Shown piece after piece: positions 42,298 to 50,221 of a stretch of DNA of 64,000 bases; positions within the stretch are counted from its first letter, which is position 1, and each line of letters starts with the position of its first letter. A model generated the notes under the pieces. That model did no database searches, was not told the origin of the DNA, and saw only the letters and a list, made by a program, of their open reading frames with translations. The translations under genes were made by a program, and so were the position numbers. This stretch comes from Dongia deserti (GTDB lineage: Bacteria; Pseudomonadota; Alphaproteobacteria; Dongiales; Dongiaceae), in NCBI RefSeq assembly GCF_003574735.1, contig NZ_QORW01000001.1, positions 310,001 through 374,000 of the forward strand, in the 5' to 3' direction.

Positions 42298-42826
42298 TCG
42301 GCGCGACCATGTCGCCGCCGATCTCCACCGCTTGGCAGGATTGACCGTGGCCCAGGGCGTATTTGAGCGCAGGGAAGGTGCGGCTCGCCACGATGGTGAT
42401 CGAGATCGCAGCCAGCGCCTTGGCGCCCCAGCGGCGTTGGATCTCGTCGCGCAGCGCCTCCAGCTCGGCGCTGCGCGCCAGCAGGGCCTTGGCGAAGCGG
42501 TAGCCGAGGGAGGCGTCGGCGCTCATCCGCGCAACATCTCCGACGATGATCCCGCGCAGATCGGAATCGGATACCCCGCCGCGCTGCGCCATGGTCACAC
42601 CGAGCTGCACGCAGGGCCCGCAATCCTCGCTCATCGCCGCCACGATCTTGGCGGCATACCAGGCGGGAGCCGGTGCGTCGGCCTGATAGGCGGCCACCTT
42701 CGAGAGGCGCGCGAGGGCTAGGCCCGCCGCAGGATCGGTATCGATCAGCTCCGCGCCGTAACTGGTGTCATAGCCGAAGGCGTCGCCGAACGCCCGCAGC
42801 TTGCGCTTCATGAACCATTTCAACAT
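42278..42826 (-). CDS. AhpD/carboxymuconolactone-decarboxylase-like protein (ECF41 partner)
   Basis: Protein of 182 residues with an alkylhydroperoxidase D-like core. The redox CxxC is Cys69-Gly-Pro-Cys72 preceded by Glu67-Asp68. The His residues of AhpD's CxHCxxxH relay are missing (Gly70 and Gly76 there), so activity, if any, differs from AhpD. Genes for carboxymuconolactone decarboxylases, oxidoreductases or epimerases are the classic neighbours and main targets of ECF41 sigma factors. AGGAGAG lies 6 bp before the ATG, and an ECF41-type promoter lies about 50 bp upstream. Confidence 0.83.
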   Translation of the reverse strand: MLKWFMKRKLRAFGDAFGYDTSYGAELIDTDPAAGLALARLSKVAAYQADAPAPAWYAAKIVAAMSEDCGPCVQLGVTMAQRGGVSDSDLRGIIVGDVARMSADASLGYRFAKALLARSAELEALRDEIQRRWGAKALAAISITIVASRTFPALKYALGHGQSCQAVEIGGDMVAPNEIAYA

Positions 42827-42875
42827 CGCGCCTCTCCTGTCGCACAGTATGTGGCATTCAGCCAGCCTGTACGAT

Positions 42876-42902
42876 GACGAGCTGCCCGCGCATCATGTGA
42901 CA
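42876..42902 (-). promoter_or_regulatory. ECF41-type promoter of the ahpD-like/sigma operon
   Basis: On the minus strand the -35 TGTCACA (plus-strand 42896-42902) and the -10 CGTC (42876-42879) are separated by 16 bp. Both match the published ECF41 motif exactly. Transcription would start near 42868, leaving about 40 nt of leader before the AhpD-like ATG at 42826. Confidence 0.85.
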
Positions 42903-42931
42903 TGGAGAAAATAGCCCTCCGGATCAGTCGC

Positions 42932-43993
42932 TTACTGGCGGAGCAGCACCAGATCGCCGGCCCGGGCATAGAGCGGCAGCATCTCGCCCGCCATCGGCGG
43001 CCCCTCGGCCGGGACCCGGGCCATCAGCTCCCGACCGGCCAGGCGACAATGAACCCGGAAGTGCGTGCCCTGGAAGCTGAACTCGATGATTTCCGCATCG
43101 CCCAGGGCCTGCGCACCCAGTTCGGCGGAGAAGCGCAATTGCTCCGGCCGAAGGGCGAGGTGGACCTTCTCTCCGGCCGCAGCCGGCTGGTCGACAAGCA
43201 GCCGGCCGAGCACCGTGTCCACCGCCGCCTGCCCGTTCACACTGCCGATCACCTGGCCTTCGATCAGGTTGTTCTCGCCCATGAAGCGGGCAGTGAACAA
43301 AGAGGCCGGCTTCAGATACACGCGCGACGGCGAGCCCATGTCCTCGATCCTGCCATCCTTCATCACCACGACGCGGTCGGCGATGGACATCGCCTCCTCC
43401 TGGTCGTGGGTGACGTGGACGAAGGTGGCGTTGAGCTGCCGCTGCAGGCGCACCAGCTCCTCTTGCATCTGCCGGCGCAAACCAAGATCCAGCGCGCCCA
43501 GCGGCTCATCGAGCAGCAGGACGGCAGGATCGACCGCGATAGCGCGGGCCAGGGCCACGCGCTGCCGCTGCCCGCCGGAGAGTTGATGCACGCCGCGCTC
43601 GCCGAAGCCTTTGAGCCCGACCAGCGCCAGCATCTCCTCGGCCTTGCGCAGACGCTGCGCCCTGGCGAGTCGCCGCATCGCCAGGCCGAAGGCGACATTG
43701 GCGCTGACCGACATGTGGGGGAAGAGGGCGTAATCCTGGAACACGGTGGCGGTTGGCCGACGCGCGGGCGGCAGGTCCGTCACGTCACTGCCATCGATCC
43801 ACACACGCCCACCGCTCGGTTCCACGAAGCCACCGAGAATCGAGAGCAATGTCGTCTTGCCGCTGCCGGAAGGACCGAGCAGAACGACATACTCGCCTGC
43901 GGCGATCTCAAGATTGGTTTCGGCGAGCGCGATCGTCTCTCCGTAGCTCTTGGCGATGCCCTTGAGGCTGACGCGCGGCGTTGCTTCAGCCAT
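42932..43993 (-). CDS. Polyamine-type ABC transporter ATP-binding protein (PotA-like, operon 2)
   Basis: ATPase of the second Pot-type importer, 353 residues from the ATG at 43993. Walker A is GPSGSGKTT, Q-loop FQDYALFPHMS, signature [15 protein letters not shown], Walker [13 protein letters not shown] and H-loop [13 protein letters not shown]. The TOBE region occupies the C-terminal third. The start overlaps the stop of the potC-like gene by 8 bp. It is the last gene of the operon; the ECF41 promoter region follows on the same strand. Confidence 0.93.
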   Translation of the reverse strand: MAEATPRVSLKGIAKSYGETIALAETNLEIAAGEYVVLLGPSGSGKTTLLSILGGFVEPSGGRVWIDGSDVTDLPPARRPTATVFQDYALFPHMSVSANVAFGLAMRRLARAQRLRKAEEMLALVGLKGFGERGVHQLSGGQRQRVALARAIAVDPAVLLLDEPLGALDLGLRRQMQEELVRLQRQLNATFVHVTHDQEEAMSIADRVVVMKDGRIEDMGSPSRVYLKPASLFTARFMGENNLIEGQVIGSVNGQAAVDTVLGRLLVDQPAAAGEKVHLALRPEQLRFSAELGAQALGDAEIIEFSFQGTHFRVHCRLAGRELMARVPAEGPPMAGEMLPLYARAGDLVLLRQ

Positions 43994-44798
43994 TGGCGAC
44001 CGCCTTTCGCCCGCGCCACAGCAATAGCTCGACCGCCAGGACGATCGCGACGGAAATGGCAAATACCAGTGTGCCGGCCGCATTCAATTCTGGGCTGAGG
44101 CCGGAGCGCAGCAGGCCCCAGATCACCACAGGCAACGTCACGTCGAAACGGCTCAACAGAAACGCGATCACGAATTCGTCCCACGACAAGGTGAAAGCGA
44201 TGAAATAGGCGGCCAGCAATGTCGGCCATAGCATGGGCGCGGTGATCAGGGCGACGACCTGCCACTCCTTGGCACCGAGGTCGCGGGCAGCGCGCTCGAT
44301 GTTGGCCTGGTGCTCGCCCAATTGCGAGTAGACGATGGCGAAACAGAGCGGCAGGTTGATGACCACGTGGCCAATCCCGACTGCCAGCAGGGAACGGTCC
44401 ACGCCCATCATGTTGAAGGTGATCTGCAGCCCCATGCCGATAATGAGATACGACACCGTGATCGGCGCCATCAGGAGCAGCTGCGCGCCGCGCGCAAAAC
44501 GCCAGTCGCGCCGCGCCAGGCTGAAGGCTGCGAGAAAACCAAGAAAAGTCGCGACCAGCGAAGAGACTCCGCCCACCAGCACCGAGTTCCACAGCGCCTC
44601 CATCAGGCGGCGATTGTGCAGCACCTTGTCGAACCATTGCAGCGTCGGCCCTTTGAACGGCGGCACCGGGGCGAGGCCGTCCTGGAACGCGAACAGGATC
44701 AGAGAGCCGACCGGCAGGAAGATGAAGAGGAGCGCCAGCGCGAAATAGAGCAGCGCTACGCCATCGGTCCACCGTATCACTTTGGCCTGCGCCCTCAT
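43986..44798 (-). CDS. Polyamine-type ABC transporter permease (PotC-like, operon 2)
   Basis: Inner-membrane permease, 270 residues with six predicted helices. The EAA loop is DLGAKEWQVVALITAPMLWP, and FTLSWDEFVIAFLLSRFDVT is the PotC pattern. Start chosen at 44798, where the ATG overlaps the potB-like stop by 4 bp; longer frames upstream only run antisense-free through the potB gene. Coupled by overlap on both sides. Confidence 0.92.
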   Translation of the reverse strand: MRAQAKVIRWTDGVALLYFALALLFIFLPVGSLILFAFQDGLAPVPPFKGPTLQWFDKVLHNRRLMEALWNSVLVGGVSSLVATFLGFLAAFSLARRDWRFARGAQLLLMAPITVSYLIIGMGLQITFNMMGVDRSLLAVGIGHVVINLPLCFAIVYSQLGEHQANIERAARDLGAKEWQVVALITAPMLWPTLLAAYFIAFTLSWDEFVIAFLLSRFDVTLPVVIWGLLRSGLSPELNAAGTLVFAISVAIVLAVELLLWRGRKAVANG

Positions 44799-45667
44799 AC
44801 GCGCTCCATTTTCAAGCGCTTGGCGCTGACGAGGAAAGCCACCGTGACGACCAGCATCAGGATCATCGACAGCGCGGAGGCGAGCGGGAAGTCCGCCTGC
44901 CGACCGATCTGCAGCATGATGGCCTGAGGCAGCAGTAGCTCGCGATTGCCGCCGAGGATCTGCGGCGTGATGTAATCGCCGATCGCCAGCACAAAGGTGA
45001 GGAAGGCGCCGACTGCGACGCCAGGCAGGCTCAAGGGCAAGGTCACGTGCCAGAACACCTGCCAGTTGTTGGCGCCGAGATCTGCGGCAGCCCTGCGGTA
45101 GCTGTCCTTGATCTGGATGAGGTTGGCGAAGATGGTGAGCGTCAGCAGCATCGCGAAGAAATGCACGAACCCGAGCACGGTTGCGAAGCGACTGTTGCCG
45201 AGCCCGACCGGTTGCGCAATCAAGCCGAGATCGAGCAGGGTCTGGCTGATGATGCCATTCTGCGACAGCACCAGCAGCCAGCTGTAGGAGCGGATGACGT
45301 AGCTGGTCCAGAACGGCAGCACGATCAGCACCAGCAGGATGCGCCGCCACTTCGCCGGCACGCGGTAGGCGAGGATGTAAGCAAGCGGGTACGCAACCAA
45401 GATGCTGAGAATGGTGGCGAGGATCGTCACTTCCAGCGAATTGATCAGCGCCTGGACAAACGTGCCGCCCGCACGCGTGAAGAAGGCCGCGTAGTTCGCC
45501 AAGGTCCAGGTGAAGGTGATCTTCCCCGCCACCCGCTCCGCGAAGCTCATGGCCAGCATCGCGGCGAGCGGTAGCGCGAAGAACAACGTGGTCCACAAGA
45601 CAGCCGGCCACAGCCCCCAATCGCGGAGGTCCGCACGGCTGAAATGGAAGCGCATCGTTGCTCTCAT
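44795..45667 (-). CDS. Polyamine-type ABC transporter permease (PotB-like, operon 2)
   Basis: Inner-membrane permease, 290 residues from the ATG at 45667; an alternative ATG at 45655 is equally possible, since neither has a strong Shine-Dalgarno. LPFWTSYVIRSYSWL and the EAA loop DLGANNWQVFWHVTLPLSLPG identify the PotB family. It is separated from the binding-protein gene by about 70 bp that contain a hairpin, and is coupled by overlap to the potC-like gene. Confidence 0.92.
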   Translation of the reverse strand: MRATMRFHFSRADLRDWGLWPAVLWTTLFFALPLAAMLAMSFAERVAGKITFTWTLANYAAFFTRAGGTFVQALINSLEVTILATILSILVAYPLAYILAYRVPAKWRRILLVLIVLPFWTSYVIRSYSWLLVLSQNGIISQTLLDLGLIAQPVGLGNSRFATVLGFVHFFAMLLTLTIFANLIQIKDSYRRAAADLGANNWQVFWHVTLPLSLPGVAVGAFLTFVLAIGDYITPQILGGNRELLLPQAIMLQIGRQADFPLASALSMILMLVVTVAFLVSAKRLKMERV

Positions 45668-45678
45668 TGCTTCTATTT

Positions 45679-45710
45679 CGTCATGGCAAAGGCTTCGCCT
45701 TGGGATGACG
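45679..45710 (-). promoter_or_regulatory. Hairpin after the binding-protein gene of Pot operon 2
   Basis: Imperfect hairpin: CGTCATGGCAAAGGC pairs with GCCTTGGGATGACG around a TTC loop, with mismatches near the middle. The CGTCAT/ATGACG ends and GC-rich core are typical of alphaproteobacterial REP-like palindromes. No T-run follows on the minus strand, so mRNA protection is more likely than termination. Confidence 0.65.
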
Positions 45711-45736
45711 AAGAGAGGAGTCAAGGCGATCTGGAC

Positions 45737-46843
45737 TCACGCCTGCAGGAACTGGGTCCAGACTTCCTGCATCGCCGCATCCAGCTCCGCGTCGGGGATG
45801 AAGTACGGATACGAGGCGGCGATGAAGCCGGGCTGCTCGTCCCAGCGCAGCACCTTCTTGATATCGTCCGGCAGGCTTGCCTTGCTGTTGGTGGGCATCG
45901 CCCAGTAGCAGCTGGAGGTCGCAAGACGCGCCTGTCCGTCGGGGCTCAGGATGTATTTGACGAACTCGGTCGCGAGCTTCTGCTTGGTGCTGGACGCGAA
46001 CACGCCGATCGCCTGCATCCAGCGGATGCCGCCTTCGGCCGGCAGCACCCAATCGAGCGCCGGGTTCTCCTTCATCAAGTTGACGACGGAGTATTCGCCG
46101 CCGGCGACGATGATGTCAGCGGCGCCGGTGATGAGCGCGTTCTGCACCGTCGGCACGTCGCCCACCACGCTCGCCAGCTTCTTCATCTCCAGCAGCTTGT
46201 CGCGGATCTGCGGCAGATCGTCCTTGGTGATGGTGTCCGGCCGAATCCCCATGCCGAGCGCGACCATCTCCATGGTCGGGATGTAGTAGTCGTAGATCGC
46301 GATGCGGCCGGCATATTTTGGGTCCCACATCACCGCGGCCTTGCGCGCCTCTGCCTCCGGCACCTTGTCGCGATTGAAGGCGAGCGCGTTGTAGCCGAAC
46401 TTCTCCGGCATCGCGTAGAGCTTGCCGTCCTTGTAGTGCAGTTGCTTCTGATGCAGTTCGGGGAAGATGTCCGCCCACGGCATCTCCGCATCCGGCAGTT
46501 CCGCCATCAATCCCTTTTCCACCATGTTCGGCACGTCGACCGAATCGACGACGAACACGTCCCAGTCGCCGGGCTGCGATTGCTCCAGCAGCGCGACAGC
46601 TTCGCCCGTGCCCCCGTATTCCTTGACGTTGATCTTGCAGTCAAACGCCTGCTCGAACGGCTCCAGCAGCGCGGGATCGGTATGATCGCACCAGACCAGG
46701 CAATTCAGCTCCTCCGCCGCGGCCGCGCGCCGCGATCTCAATCCCAGCGATCCGACGAACGCGCTCGCGGCGCCGGCAAGAAGAACGCTGCGCCGATTGA
46801 AAGCCTCGCGCACAGCGCGGCACGGCTTGCACTCTGAAGCCAT
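45737..46843 (-). CDS. Polyamine-type periplasmic binding protein, Tat-like signal (operon 2)
   Basis: Extracellular solute-binding protein, 368 residues from the ATG at 46843, placed by GGAGGGAG 5 bp upstream. The signal sequence has NRRSVLLAGAASAF, a twin-arginine-type motif, and ends near RRAAAAEE. The mature protein has ELNCLVWCDHTDP and FGYNALAFNRDKVPE, typical of PotD/PotF relatives. It is divergent from a tetR-like gene with a likely operator between them. Ligand unknown; the family takes polyamines, opine-like compounds and other cationic amines. Confidence 0.9.
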   Translation of the reverse strand: MASECKPCRAVREAFNRRSVLLAGAASAFVGSLGLRSRRAAAAEELNCLVWCDHTDPALLEPFEQAFDCKINVKEYGGTGEAVALLEQSQPGDWDVFVVDSVDVPNMVEKGLMAELPDAEMPWADIFPELHQKQLHYKDGKLYAMPEKFGYNALAFNRDKVPEAEARKAAVMWDPKYAGRIAIYDYYIPTMEMVALGMGIRPDTITKDDLPQIRDKLLEMKKLASVVGDVPTVQNALITGAADIIVAGGEYSVVNLMKENPALDWVLPAEGGIRWMQAIGVFASSTKQKLATEFVKYILSPDGQARLATSSCYWAMPTNSKASLPDDIKKVLRWDEQPGFIAASYPYFIPDAELDAAMQEVWTQFLQA

Positions 46844-46902
46844 CTCTCCCTCCATCCCTGTCCGCCGGCCGGTCTTTTCCGCCGGCCAGTCTTCCATCCA
46901 CC

Positions 46903-46938
46903 TTGACAAAAGATGAATGGACTTCAAAATTGTGTCAA
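46903..46938. promoter_or_regulatory. Candidate TetR operator between Pot operon 2 and tetR
   Basis: TTGACAAAA (46903-46911) and TTGTGTCAA (46930-46938) form an imperfect inverted repeat (7 of 9 positions) spanning 36 bp in an AT-rich divergent promoter region. TTGACA at 46903-46908 could also be a -35 box reading toward the regulator gene. Confidence 0.4.
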
Positions 46939-46965
46939 CTGCAGAAATAGATCAGGAATGCAATC

Positions 46966-47613
46966 ATGACCGGCTTGCGCGAGCGCCAGAAGGCCAAGCG
47001 CCACAGCCATATTTTGGCGGCGGCCGGCGCGCTCTTCAAACGCGACGGCTTCGCGGTAACCAGCATCGAAGGCATTGCGGCGGAGGCAGAGGTCGCCGCC
47101 GGCACTGTCTACAACTACTTCCAGTCCAAGGGAGACTTGCTGCTAGCATTGGTGGCGCTGGACGGCGAAGAAGTGCGCGAGCGCGGCAAATTGATGATCG
47201 CCAACCCGCCAGCGGATCCCATCATCGCTGTCCGCAAGTTGCTGGAATTCTACGTCGACCACTCGCTGGTGCATCTGAGCAAGGAGCTGTGGCGCAATGC
47301 AATGGCGACCGCGCTCACCCAGGCGAAGAGCCCATTCGGCCGTGGCTATGCAGCGCTCGATCGCAAGCTCGCCGACCAGGTCGGTGACCTCATCGCGGTG
47401 CTACAGGAACGCGGTTCGGTGTCGGCGGACATCGATGCGGACGTGGCGGGGGATGTGCTGTTCGAGATGGTGAACAGCCTATTCCAGACTTTCGTCGCTC
47501 ACGACGATATGCCGATGGCGCGCCTCAAGAGCGAGCTCAGGAAGCAGATCGGCTGTGTCTTTGCCGGGCTCGCGGCGCGGCAGGCGGCTACCGCGCCGCG
47601 GCGTAGGCACTGA
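46966..47613 (+). CDS. TetR-family transcriptional regulator
   Basis: TetR-family regulator, 215 residues. The N-terminal domain has RQKAKRHSHILAAAGALFKR, IEGIAAEAEVAAGTVYNYF and SKGDLLLALV. The C-terminal ligand domain (about 80-200) is not assignable to a subfamily. Divergent from Pot operon 2, which it probably controls. Its 3' end overlaps the convergent DUF2061 gene by 26 bp. Confidence 0.93.
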   Translation: MTGLRERQKAKRHSHILAAAGALFKRDGFAVTSIEGIAAEAEVAAGTVYNYFQSKGDLLLALVALDGEEVRERGKLMIANPPADPIIAVRKLLEFYVDHSLVHLSKELWRNAMATALTQAKSPFGRGYAALDRKLADQVGDLIAVLQERGSVSADIDADVAGDVLFEMVNSLFQTFVAHDDMPMARLKSELRKQIGCVFAGLAARQAATAPRRRH

Positions 47614-47800
47614 TCGGCTGTCGAGTCCGCCGCGCCGCGGCCGCGGCCCACGCCTTCTCGTGGAAGTAATAGGCGATGGTGTTGCAGGCCGGCTCGACCA
47701 AGGCCATGGCACCGCCGACCAGAATGCTCCCCGTCAGCAGGTAGCCGATGACGAAGGCGACGGTAAAGTGGACCGCGGCAAAGCTCAATGTTTTCAACAA
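47588..47800 (-). CDS. DUF2061 small membrane protein
   Basis: Membrane protein of 70 residues with two helices around LSFAAVHFTVAFVIGYLLTG and ILVGGAMALVEPACNTIAYY, then FHEKAW, the DUF2061 signature. The start is a TTG at 47800, decided by GAGGAGGTCAAA directly upstream. Function unknown. It is a common single-gene unit in alphaproteobacteria. Confidence 0.85.
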   Translation of the reverse strand: MLKTLSFAAVHFTVAFVIGYLLTGSILVGGAMALVEPACNTIAYYFHEKAWAAAAARRTRQPISAYAAAR

Positions 47801-47964
47801 TTTGACCTCCTCACATCCCGCAATTGAGAATTATTCGCAGAATGGTTCGGGACCTGCAAATGAAAATGGCTCTTGCCAGCCCATTCGGCCAATGAATTGA
47901 TCTGGGCAGATTGATCGACGCCTTCGATCGCTGGCGTTTTCGGCCGGAGAAGGTAATTTGCGCC

Positions 47965-48387
47965 ATGATCCGAATCACCCGATCCATCGCCCTCGACGAA
48001 TCCGAACTGGAGGAGCGGTTTGTGCGCGCCTCCGGCCCTGGTGGGCAAAACGTCAACAAGGTGTCGACCGCGGTCGAGCTGCGCTTCGATATCGCCGGCT
48101 CGCCCAATCTCCCGCCGGACGTGAAGGCGCGGCTGATCCGCTTGGCCGGTCAGCGCGCGACCAACGAGGGCGTGCTGGTGATCGATGCCCAGCGCTACCG
48201 CAGCCAGGAACGCAACCGGGAAGATGCGCGCGCGCGCCTGATCGCGCTGATCCAAGCCGCCACGCATGTGCCGAAACCGCGCCGCAAGACCAAGCCGACC
48301 AAGGCCGCCAAGGAGAAGCGCCACGAGAGCAAGCAGCGCCGCGGGCGCATCAAGCGCATGCGCAACAAGCGGCCCGATTTCGACTGA
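47965..48387 (+). CDS. arfB: Alternative ribosome-rescue peptidyl-tRNA hydrolase ArfB
   Basis: ArfB/YaeJ, 140 residues. It rescues ribosomes stalled on mRNAs lacking a stop codon by hydrolysing peptidyl-tRNA with its GGQ motif (ASGPGGQNVNKVSTAVEL, about 23-40). The C-terminal tail is strongly basic (KPRRKTKPTKAAKEKRHES...), as required to enter the mRNA channel. The ATG at 47965 gives the canonical MIRITRSIALDESEL opening. It stands alone and is convergent with the MFS gene, 3 bp apart. Confidence 0.95.
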   Translation: MIRITRSIALDESELEERFVRASGPGGQNVNKVSTAVELRFDIAGSPNLPPDVKARLIRLAGQRATNEGVLVIDAQRYRSQERNREDARARLIALIQAATHVPKPRRKTKPTKAAKEKRHESKQRRGRIKRMRNKRPDFD

Positions 48388-48390
48388 CGG

Positions 48391-49632
48391 CTAGCGGAAC
48401 TGCTCGGAGTTCCGCGTACGCTGCTCGCCCGGCAGGCGCAGCTTGAACGCCAGACCAGCGGCGAGCGCCAGCGCAGCGCCCACGCCGGCCACGCAGGCGC
48501 CCCACCCGAAGGCATCGAAGGCACGCCCGAGCACGAAACTGCCCGCCAAGCCGCCGCCGAAATAGCTGGCGAGATAGAATCCGCCGGCCGATCCGCGATC
48601 TCCGGTGGCGGCGCGGCCGACAAAACCGGTCGCCGCCGCCTGCGCGAAGAAAGTCCCCACGCCGACCAGCACCAATCCCAGCAAGACCAGGGACAGATTC
48701 GTCGTGAGCAGCAGCGGCAGGCCGATCACGGCAATTGCCAAGGCGCCCCAGAAAGTCGGGCGCGTGCCGAAGCGGGCGACGGCACGGCCGGCCAGCGGGG
48801 TGGTCAGCAGCGATGGCAGGAAGACGAAATAGATGAGGCCCAGCTGCATCATCCCGATGCCGAAGGGCGGCCGTGTCAGGACGAAGTTGACATAGGTGAA
48901 GATGCCGATGAAGGCGAACAGGATGCAAAAGCCGATCGCGAACGCGGCGCACAGCGGTCCGCTGCGCAGATGCTCCAACCAGGCAGCGACCGGCGCCCCA
49001 TTACCGCGCCCAGGCATCGTCGCGCTCATGCGGGTCAGCGTGACGTAGGCCAGCACGGCGCCTACCAGGTTGAGACCGGCGAACAAGGTGAAGTTGCTCG
49101 CCAGTCCCAGATGGTCCGCGACGGACGCGGACATCAGCCGTCCGAACAGATTGCTGGCGACGTTGCCGGTCACATAGGCGGCGAGCGCGCTCGCCGTTTC
49201 CCGGGCAGTGGAATTCTCGGCGAGATAGGCAAGCGTCAGGCTGAAGGCCGCCGACATGCACAACCCCTGGATGACGCGCAGGATGGTGAAGAGTGTCAGA
49301 TCCGGCAGCGTGGCGAGCAGCGCTGTCGGAACTGCCAGCAGCGCCAAGCTGAGAACGACGCCGCGCCGCCGGTTGATGCGCCGGCTGAAAGCGGCGACGA
49401 CGAGACCCGCAACGGCCATGCCAAGTGTGCTGGCATTGACCGCAACGCCCATGGTCGCCGGGCTCACGCCATAGGCGCGCACCAGCGACGGCAGGATCGC
49501 CTGCGTCGCGAAGAGATCGACCAGCGTCAGGAATGCGATCAGCGAAATGGTGGAGAGACGCAGCAAGTGCGATGCCGAGCCGCTGGCAAGTGTCGCCGCT
49601 TCAATCGTCTGTGCTTCACTTTGCATTACCAT
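48391..49632 (-). CDS. MFS transporter (YnfM-like)
   Basis: Major facilitator with 12 predicted helices, 413 residues from the ATG at 49632 (a GTG at 49635 and an ATG at 49626 are alternatives). The loop 2-3 region FSRRINRRRGVVLSLALLAV and motif LAYLAENSTARETASALAAY match drug/sugar-efflux MFS proteins of the YnfM type. Substrate unknown. A GC-rich repeat element lies directly upstream. No regulator is next to it. Confidence 0.9.
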   Translation of the reverse strand: MVMQSEAQTIEAATLASGSASHLLRLSTISLIAFLTLVDLFATQAILPSLVRAYGVSPATMGVAVNASTLGMAVAGLVVAAFSRRINRRRGVVLSLALLAVPTALLATLPDLTLFTILRVIQGLCMSAAFSLTLAYLAENSTARETASALAAYVTGNVASNLFGRLMSASVADHLGLASNFTLFAGLNLVGAVLAYVTLTRMSATMPGRGNGAPVAAWLEHLRSGPLCAAFAIGFCILFAFIGIFTYVNFVLTRPPFGIGMMQLGLIYFVFLPSLLTTPLAGRAVARFGTRPTFWGALAIAVIGLPLLLTTNLSLVLLGLVLVGVGTFFAQAAATGFVGRAATGDRGSAGGFYLASYFGGGLAGSFVLGRAFDAFGWGACVAGVGAALALAAGLAFKLRLPGEQRTRNSEQFR

Positions 49633-49644
49633 CACTCGATGGAA

Positions 49645-49743
49645 TCCCCTCCCCCAAAATGGGGGAGGGTAGGAGGGAAAGCAGGTGCACGATGGGAGAA
49701 AGCCTTCGCTCGCTTCCCCACTCTGCCCCCATCTCGGGGCAGC
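49645..49743. repeat. GC-rich dispersed intergenic repeat (element 2)
   Basis: Arms CCCTCCCCCA (49647-49656) and TGGGGGAGGG (49660-49669) are identical to those of element 1, with a 3-nt centre. A second inverted repeat CTGCCCC (49723-49729)/GGGGCAG (49736-49742) ends just before the cupin stop codon, and GGAAAGC lies between. Same layout as element 1. Confidence 0.8.
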
Positions 49744-49744
49744 A

Positions 49745-50221
49745 CTACATATTCGTATCGGCCTTGTCGTGCAGGATGTCGGCGGAGATCAGCACGACCT
49801 TCTTCTTGCCGGTGTTCTTCCACCAGTGCGACCGGCCGGCATCAACCGAGACATCACCCGCTTTGTGGACGATCGGATCGGCGCAGATGCTGGCATACTC
49901 GGCGACCTCGCCCTCGACCACGTAGATCAAGGCGGGACGATCGGCGTGGCTGTGCCACGGCACAATACCACCCGGCTGGATCTCGAGGCGCCGCATGCGG
50001 AACTGACGGTCCTGCGCGGCGATCATTTCCTTCGACAGATCGATGGAAGCGAGCACCGTGTCGGTCACGTCTTTGGCCGCCAGCATCTGGTCGGCCTGGC
50101 CTTTGCCGTCGGCCACTATCTTGCCGGCCGGACATTCGCCGGCGAAGGCCGCGCTGCCGAACACCATGGCGCCGGCAATCAAAGCGGCCGCAGACAGGCC
50201 GCGCAGAATGGTCTTGCTCAT
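49745..50221 (-). CDS. Exported cupin-domain protein
   Basis: Periplasmic single-domain cupin, 158 residues from the ATG at 50221, preceded by GGAAAGGA. A signal peptide ends near SAAFA. The cupin core PGGIVPWHSHADRPALIYVVEGEV has the HxHxxxxxx(E) motif 1 pattern, with a His in HKAGDVSVDAGRSHWWKN for motif 2. Zinc or iron binding is likely. Exported cupins of this kind are common in alphaproteobacteria; their role is unknown. It is a single gene. Confidence 0.86.
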   Translation of the reverse strand: MSKTILRGLSAAALIAGAMVFGSAAFAGECPAGKIVADGKGQADQMLAAKDVTDTVLASIDLSKEMIAAQDRQFRMRRLEIQPGGIVPWHSHADRPALIYVVEGEVAEYASICADPIVHKAGDVSVDAGRSHWWKNTGKKKVVLISADILHDKADTNM

